A DNA stretch of 10,962 nucleotides from positions 1 to 10,962 of the forward strand of contig JAFMSC010000097.1 of the NCBI GenBank assembly GCA_017353825.1, read 5' to 3'. Numbering within the stretch: position 1 is the stretch's first letter; each line of letters begins with the position of its first letter. Below the pieces are notes generated by a model. The model was not told where the DNA came from. It ran no database searches and was given only the letters and a program-made list of their open reading frames with translations. This DNA comes from Hyphomicrobiaceae bacterium. Its GTDB lineage: Bacteria > Pseudomonadota > Alphaproteobacteria > Rhizobiales > Hyphomicrobiaceae. Positions 6,500 through 10,962 of this stretch are shown in pieces. Made by a program: the position numbers and the translations under genes.

Positions 6500-7936
6500 A
6501 TGTGGACACCAGGCCAACGCCTCTTCGTTGCTCTCCTTGCCCTTATGCTGATCACACAAGTCTCTCCGGCCGCGTACGCCGCTAAGGCCGCCAGCGAGTA
6601 CAGACTTTCTAACGGCCTGACGCTCATCGTGGTTCCCGACAATCGCGCCCCGGTTGTCACGCACATGCTCTACATCCGCGCCGGCTCTGCCGACGAGCCG
6701 CCCGGGACCTCAGGCATCGCGCATTTCCTCGAGCACCTGATGTTCAAGTCCACCGAGAAGCTCGCTAACGGCGAGTTCTCGGCTATCGTCTCGCGCTTGG
6801 GCGGCCAGCAGAACGCCTTCACCACATCCGACTACACGGCCTACTTCCAGCGCGTCTCCAAGGACCACCTTGGCAAGATGATGGAGATGGAAGCGGACCG
6901 CATGGTGAACCTGCGGCTCGAGCCGAAGGAGGTGGACACCGAGCGCCAGGTCATTATCGAGGAGCGCCGCGTGCGCACAGAGAACGTGCCGTCGAGTATC
7001 CTGGGCGAGCAGATGTCGGCCGCGCTCTACCAGAACCATCCTTACCGCGTCCCCGTCATCGGCTGGATGCACGAGATGGCCAAGCTCACCCGCGAGGACG
7101 CCCTCACGTTCTACAAGCGCTTCTATGCCCCCAATAACGCCATCGTCGTGGTGGCGGGTGACGTCGAGCCTGAGGCCGTCAAGACTCTGGCCGAGGCCAC
7201 CTACGGCAAGCTGCCGCCGAACCCTGCGGTCGCCGCGCGGGTGCGCCCACAGGAACCGGAGCAGCGTGCGCCGCGCCGGGTGGAGCTGAGGGACGCCCGT
7301 GCGGGCAACGCCTCCGTGCGCCGCTACTACTTGGCGCCCGCCATGACAACGGCGCAGCCGCGCGAGGCCGAGGCACTCTACCTGCTCATGAAGATCGCCG
7401 CCGGCGGCGGCACCAGCCGGCTTTACCAGTCGCTGGTGGCCAAGGAGAAGATCGCCTCCAGCGCGGGCGGTTGGTACTCCGGCCTGAACCTCGACAGCGG
7501 CACGATCGGCATCTATGCCGTTGCGGCCGAAGACGTGCCGCTCGACAGGGTCGAGCAGGCCATTGACCGCGTGGTGCACGAGCTGCGTGAGAACGGCGCG
7601 ACCCAGGCCGAACTCGACCGCGCGAAGAAGCAGTTCCTCGCCGAGTTCGTCTACGAGTCCGATAGCCAGGAAGCGATGGCGCGCCGCTACGGCTCCGCGC
7701 TCGCTCTGGGCCTGACGGTAGAGCAGATCGACAGCTGGCCTGAGACCATCGCCAAGGTCACCCTGGCCGACCTGAAGCAAGCGGCCATCAAGTACCTCGA
7801 CATCCGCAGCTCCGTGACGGGCACGCTGGTGCCGGTCAACCCCGACCCCGAGAACCTAATCGCGGCGCCCGCGCCGGAAACGACCGTGCCCGCGGCGCCC
7901 GCTACAGCCGGCCGGCCGAGCCGGGTGGCGCAATGA
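6500..7936 (+). CDS. exported M16-family zinc metallopeptidase, catalytic subunit
   Basis: A 478-residue M16B-type peptidase (pitrilysin/mitochondrial processing peptidase family), which cuts peptides inside a clam-like chamber. The inverted zinc motif HFLEH is at 75-79 (ligands H75 and H79, catalytic base E78). The third ligand is E155 in VIIEERR, and E148, seven residues before it, matches the supporting glutamate of pitrilysin. A second M16 domain follows, with the glycine-rich GGGTSRLY at 302-309. A signal peptide (MWTPGQ then a hydrophobic run, likely cut near AYA at 25-27) sends it to the periplasm. I chose ATG 6500, with AAGGA about 11 bases upstream, over the longer frame from GTG 6326, because the family sequence begins just after this signal peptide. 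The C-terminus is a proline/alanine-rich tail. Its stop overlaps the next gene by four bases, so the two form a translationally coupled pair. Confidence 0.93.
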   Translation: MWTPGQRLFVALLALMLITQVSPAAYAAKAASEYRLSNGLTLIVVPDNRAPVVTHMLYIRAGSADEPPGTSGIAHFLEHLMFKSTEKLANGEFSAIVSRLGGQQNAFTTSDYTAYFQRVSKDHLGKMMEMEADRMVNLRLEPKEVDTERQVIIEERRVRTENVPSSILGEQMSAALYQNHPYRVPVIGWMHEMAKLTREDALTFYKRFYAPNNAIVVVAGDVEPEAVKTLAEATYGKLPPNPAVAARVRPQEPEQRAPRRVELRDARAGNASVRRYYLAPAMTTAQPREAEALYLLMKIAAGGGTSRLYQSLVAKEKIASSAGGWYSGLNLDSGTIGIYAVAAEDVPLDRVEQAIDRVVHELRENGATQAELDRAKKQFLAEFVYESDSQEAMARRYGSALALGLTVEQIDSWPETIAKVTLADLKQAAIKYLDIRSSVTGTLVPVNPDPENLIAAPAPETTVPAAPATAGRPSRVAQ

Positions 7937-9324
7937 CCAAGCACAGCTCAAAGGCGCAACGCATGCGTTTCGGATCGTGGTTTGGTGCCGCTTTCGGCGC
8001 TCTCACGCTGGGCGCGGTCACGCTGGCGGCGTTGTCTTTCTGCCCCCACGAGGCGCAGGCCATGCAGGTTAAGGAAGTCAAGAGTCCGGGCGGGATAGAG
8101 GCCTGGCTCGTCGAGTCGCACAGCGTGCCGCTGGTCGCCATGCGCTTCGCCTTCGACGGCGGCGGCAGCACCCAGGACCCTGAGGGCAAGGACGGCCTTG
8201 CCAATTTCCTCGCCAGCATGCTCGACGAGGGCGCGGGCGACCTATTCTCCGAGTCCTTCCAGCAACGCATGGAAGAACTCGCCATGCGCATGAGCTTCGA
8301 CGACGGGCGCGACGCCTTCTACGGCAGCTTCGAGACGCTCACCGAGAACCGCGATGCGGCCGTCAAGCTGCTCGCACTGGCGCTCAGCAAGCCGCGCTTC
8401 GACGCCGATGCCATTGAGCGCATGCGCAAGCAGCACCTCGCCGGGCTCGCCTATGCGGCCCGCGACCCCACGCGCGTTGCCTCAGAGCAATGGATGGCGC
8501 TTGCCTTTGCCGGGCACCCCTATGGCCGGCCGGCCAACGGCACGCCCAAGTCGGTGGCCGACATTTCCCGCACCGACTTGGTCGCCTTCCACAAGCACGT
8601 CTTCGCCAAGGACAACCTGCGCGTGGTCGTAGTCGGTGACATCGACGCCAACACACTTGGGCTCATGCTCGATGAGGTGTTCGGCGCGCTGCCGGCCAAG
8701 GCCGCCCTCACGCCAGTCGCCAAGACCGAGGTCACGGCCGGCGCCAAGGAGACGCTGAAGGTCATCGACATGAATGTCCCGCAGTCGGTGGCCCGCTTCG
8801 GCCTACCCGCCATGGCGCGCGCCGACAAGGACTTCATGCCCGCATTTGTGCTCAACACCATCCTCGGCGGCAGCGCCTTCACTTCGAGGCTCTACCAGGA
8901 AGTGCGAGAGAAGCGCGGCCTCGCCTACGGCGTGGATACCTCGATCGTTCCCATGCGCCACGCCTCGATGTTCTTCGGCGGCGTGGCCACCAAGAACGAG
9001 GAGGTGGGCCGTTCGCTCGACGTGGTGCGGTCTGAGCTCAAGCGCATCGTGACCGAGGGCCCGACCGAGAAGGAGCTGGCCGACACCAAGGCATATCTCA
9101 CGGGCTCCTTCGCGCTCCGGTTCGACACCAGCGCCAACATCGCCAACCAGCTGCTGTGGATGATGACGGAGGGCCTGGGCCACAGCTACGTCGAGACGCG
9201 CAACGCCCAAATCGAGGCCGTCACCATCGACGACGTGCGGCGCGCCGCCAAGCGCCTCTTCGACGGGCACGACCTGCTGGTCACGGTCGTCGGCCGGCCG
9301 AAAGGGCTGGGGCAGGGCGGCTGA
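7933..9324 (+). CDS. exported M16-family protein lacking the zinc motif, partner subunit
   Basis: A 463-residue M16-fold protein whose active site is lost: the place of HxxEH reads NFLAS at 91-95, so neither histidine ligand nor the catalytic glutamate is present. The rest of the fold is well kept, including the glycine-rich loop and the SRLYQEVREKRGLAYG segment typical of the second half of M16 proteins. Such proteins usually pair with a catalytic M16 subunit, as mitochondrial MPP-alpha pairs with MPP-beta, and bacterial two-gene M16B heterodimers are known. The upstream gene, joined by an ATGA overlap, is the obvious partner. The N-terminus is a signal peptide ending in AQA (41-43). ATG 7933 is preferred for the overlap and a GGGTGG four bases upstream; an ATG at 7963 is a possible alternative that keeps the signal peptide. 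Confidence 0.93.
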   Translation: MTKHSSKAQRMRFGSWFGAAFGALTLGAVTLAALSFCPHEAQAMQVKEVKSPGGIEAWLVESHSVPLVAMRFAFDGGGSTQDPEGKDGLANFLASMLDEGAGDLFSESFQQRMEELAMRMSFDDGRDAFYGSFETLTENRDAAVKLLALALSKPRFDADAIERMRKQHLAGLAYAARDPTRVASEQWMALAFAGHPYGRPANGTPKSVADISRTDLVAFHKHVFAKDNLRVVVVGDIDANTLGLMLDEVFGALPAKAALTPVAKTEVTAGAKETLKVIDMNVPQSVARFGLPAMARADKDFMPAFVLNTILGGSAFTSRLYQEVREKRGLAYGVDTSIVPMRHASMFFGGVATKNEEVGRSLDVVRSELKRIVTEGPTEKELADTKAYLTGSFALRFDTSANIANQLLWMMTEGLGHSYVETRNAQIEAVTIDDVRRAAKRLFDGHDLLVTVVGRPKGLGQGG

Positions 9325-9353
9325 GCAAGGCCACCGCTGATCCCCGACGCTTT

Positions 9354-9410
9354 CGATGCGGTCCCTTTACACTCGCACAGGACCGCAGGCATCGCTGGCA
9401 GAATCGGTCC
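9354..9410 (+). repeat. mutually exclusive hairpins after the M16 operon
   Basis: The block GGACCG (9380-9385) can pair with CGGTCC before it (9359-9364) or with CGGTCC after it (9405-9410). The first pairing extends to 11 pairs (arm 9354-9364 with 9380-9394, a 4-base bulge, and a 15-base loop). The second has a 19-base loop. It begins 30 bases after the second M16 stop. No T-tract follows, so it is not a standard intrinsic terminator; it may stabilise the mRNA end or help Rho-dependent termination. Confidence 0.4.
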
Positions 9411-10035
9411 AAGTGGATGTAAGATGACGACGGAGCTCCGCCATCTGTGAGATTACCGACGCGGACATGACTAGCGCTCTGCCCTGCGGCGCCTACAAGA
9501 ACACGGTCTGAACAATCGGCGCCCCGAGCGTCAGGCCGTTGGCTGCCCGGGTGGTTCGAAATCTTGGTGTCGCTCCGGCGCCGAGATCGTGCACAAACTC
9601 CCATCCTCGCCGGACGTTAGCGCAGATGAGCGCGGCAGATTGGCGTCAATCAGATGGCGCGCCACAACACACCATCTCTTACGTCGTATATGTGGCTCAT
9701 AAGCCGGCAAAGGCCGGGCGCGCCGGGATATGGCCCGGCTCGAGCATTGGGGGCGCTGGCGCGGGGCGTCCTCACGCGTTGCCTGCGCTCGGACAGCCAA
9801 CAGTGCTCTCGACGGTGCTGCGCGGCCCGGCTGAGATGACCACTGGCTTGCGGTTGCAGATGTTCAGGGCCAATGGCGAGTGCGCGAAATTGGTTGGTCA
9901 TCGGTACCCTTTAGCGCACCCGGACGCGACACATCGCCTGGACTGGCGACGCGAAATCGAGCCGGACTTGTCGCAGCGGTCCTTTGCCCGGCCGGCGTCG
10001 CGCCTGGAACATGGATGACAAGCCTAAGAAACCAC

Positions 10036-10042
10036 GGTAGGG
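10036..10042 (+). promoter_or_regulatory. likely ribosome binding site of pgi
   Basis: GGTAGGG at 10036-10042 lies nine bases before the first ATG of the repeat (10052). The three later in-frame ATGs (10067, 10082, 10097) have only repeat sequence in front of them, with no purine-rich site, so translation most likely begins at the first. An in-frame TAA at 10025-10027 closes the frame upstream. Confidence 0.5.
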
Positions 10043-10051
10043 CTCGCGCTC

Positions 10052-10111
10052 ATGGCTCACGATTCCATGGCTCACGATTCCATGGCCCACGGTTCAATGG
10101 CGCACGATTCC
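10052..10111 (+). repeat. 15-bp tandem repeat, four copies, at the start of pgi
   Basis: Four end-to-end copies of ATGGCTCACGATTCC: copies 1 (10052-10066) and 2 (10067-10081) are identical, copy 3 (10082-10096) has three changes, and copy 4 (10097-10111) has one. The unit is five codons and encodes MAHDS, MAHDS, MAHGS, MAHDS, so copy number can change without a frameshift, and each unit supplies an ATG. Confidence 0.95.
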
Positions 10112-10962
10112 ATTGAGACCGGCGCCCGGCGGAGCGACGGCGCTGCACCATTCCGGCAGTCCATCGTCGGATGCCTCGATGGCGCCATCGGCCGTTACGG
10201 CTTGTCCGAGGCCGAGCTAGCGCGCTGGCTCGATCGGCTCCAGCCGGCGATTGGGCGCCTTCACACCGACTATCGCGGCCGACGTCTGCCGCACCTCACC
10301 ATCCCCGAGGAGACCGCCGACATCGCGGCGGCCGAGGCGGCCTACGCGAGGCTCGCGCAGGGCGCGCTCGCCATCGTATTCTTCGGCACCGGCGGGTCGA
10401 GCCTGGGCGGGCAAGCGCTGGCCCAGCTGGCGGGCTGGAACATCCCCGGCGCGGCCGATAGGGCCCAGCGCGGCCGCCCGCGCACCCGCTTCTACGACAA
10501 CCTGGACGGCCACACGCTCACCTCAGCACTCGGCTCGTTCGATGATCTTGCTGCGGTGCGGTTCGTCGTCACTTCCAAGTCCGGCGGCACGCCGGAGACG
10601 CTGGTGCAAGCGCTGGCCGCGCTGGCAGCGGTGAAGGCCGCCGGTTTGGAGAAGCGTATCCCGGAGATGTTCCTCGGCATCACCGAACCCAAGACCGAGG
10701 GCAAGGTCAATGGACTGCGTACGCTGTTCGAAGAGCACGGCATCCCTTGCCTCGACCACCATCCACACATCGGCGGGCGCTTCTCGGTGCTAACCAACGT
10801 CGGCCTCCTGCCGGCCATCGCGCGCGGACTTGACCCACGCGCCGTGCGCGCCGGCGCCAAAGCGGTTGTGGATGCCCTCCTGGCTGCCGACAGCGCGCGC
10901 CACTTCGCGCCGGCGGAGGGGGCAGCGGTCGCAGTGGGGCTGGCGCGCGAGAAGGGGATCCG
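10052..10962 (+). CDS. pgi: glucose-6-phosphate isomerase, 5' part (runs off the window)
   Basis: Interconverts glucose 6-phosphate and fructose 6-phosphate in the cytoplasm. Only the first 303 residues are in the window; the frame is open at the right edge. Sugar-isomerase (SIS) fold signatures are FGTGGSSLGG at 111-120, SKSGGTPET at 175-183 (phosphate-binding loop; the SKSGGT form is common in alphaproteobacterial enzymes), and GGRFSV at 241-246 with R243 as the expected catalytic arginine. The isomerase's catalytic glutamate and later residues lie beyond the window. The protein begins with four MAHDS-type pentapeptides, after which an ordinary family N-terminus (PFRQSIVGCLDG, about 33-44) follows. 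The repeated head is unlike any homologue I recall and is probably disordered. If the fourth ATG (10097) were used, only one copy would be translated. A bifunctional phosphoglucose/phosphomannose isomerase is less likely, because the GGRFSVLTNVGLLP block is Pgi-like. Confidence 0.92.
   Translation, partial: MAHDSMAHDSMAHGSMAHDSIETGARRSDGAAPFRQSIVGCLDGAIGRYGLSEAELARWLDRLQPAIGRLHTDYRGRRLPHLTIPEETADIAAAEAAYARLAQGALAIVFFGTGGSSLGGQALAQLAGWNIPGAADRAQRGRPRTRFYDNLDGHTLTSALGSFDDLAAVRFVVTSKSGGTPETLVQALAALAAVKAAGLEKRIPEMFLGITEPKTEGKVNGLRTLFEEHGIPCLDHHPHIGGRFSVLTNVGLLPAIARGLDPRAVRAGAKAVVDALLAADSARHFAPAEGAAVAVGLAREKGI

Larger units (their letters stand above)
9325..10051. other. long gap between the M16 pair and pgi
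   Basis: 727 bases with no gene I can support. The longest open frame (9539-10018, +) uses G or C at only about half of its third codon positions in the part I read, far below the flanking genes, and matches no family I know. The region carries several inverted repeats: the competing hairpins at 9354-9410, a perfect palindrome CGGAGCTCCG (9431-9440), TGGCGCGCCA (9656-9665), and a GCCGGG/CCCGGC hairpin (9722-9739). The pgi promoter should lie in its right part, but no box pair stands out. It could be an eroded gene or a regulatory region. Confidence 0.5.

Noticed and set aside
9541..9570. GGTTCGAAATC resembling a tRNA T-loop
   Set aside because: There is no matching T-stem, anticodon arm or acceptor stem around it.
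9539..10018. A 159-codon plus-strand open frame in the gap before pgi
   Set aside because: It starts with TTG, has weak third-position G/C compared with the neighbours, no recognisable motif and no clear ribosome binding site.
9880..10116. A plus-strand frame ending in HGSRFHG-type repeats
   Set aside because: The repeated peptide is only the pgi 15-bp repeat read in another frame.
10956..10961. GGATCC at the right edge as a cloning junction
   Set aside because: The pgi frame runs through it without a break, and a six-base site occurs by chance. Nothing else suggests vector sequence.

Overview
The window looks like chromosomal core DNA from a high-GC alphaproteobacterium, most likely in the order Hyphomicrobiales (Rhizobiales). 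This rests on the strong G/C preference at third codon positions, the LysR protein's close resemblance to regulators I know from that group, the SKSGGT-type glucose-6-phosphate isomerase, and the order lspA - small lipoprotein - M16 peptidase - M16 peptidase. I see no insertion sequence, phage gene, CRISPR array, tRNA or rRNA.

Layout from left to right. Positions 1-168 hold the clpB leader with a possible heat-shock promoter. clpB (169-2769, +) encodes the ClpB disaggregase. A convergent gap (2770-3079) holds a strong intrinsic terminator that works on the minus strand and, just before it, a hairpin with an anti-Shine-Dalgarno-like loop; together they may be the 3' end of the lysR transcript or a separate small RNA. 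On the minus strand, trxB (4975-4013) and a LysR-type regulator (3970-3080) form a probable two-gene operon, with a good sigma70-like promoter in front of trxB. A divergent gap (4976-5262) separates trxB from lspA (5263-5820, +), which is followed after 6 bases by a small lipoprotein gene (5827-6264). After a 235-base gap come two overlapping M16-family genes: the first (6500-7936) keeps the zinc and catalytic residues, the second (7933-9324) has lost them. Then 727 bases without a convincing gene carry several inverted repeats. The window ends inside pgi (10052 to beyond the edge), whose first 60 bases are a 15-bp tandem repeat, so the protein begins with four copies of a five-residue unit, each starting with its own ATG.

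Two themes link the genes. One is protein quality and redox homeostasis: ClpB rescues aggregates, and thioredoxin reductase sits with a LysR regulator. The other is envelope maintenance: LspA matures lipoproteins, a lipoprotein is encoded directly after it, and an exported M16 pair probably acts in the periplasm. Nothing here is clearly a new biological system. The observations most worth a second look are the MAHDS repeat at the start of pgi, the small-RNA candidate between clpB and lysR, and the competing hairpins after the M16 pair.
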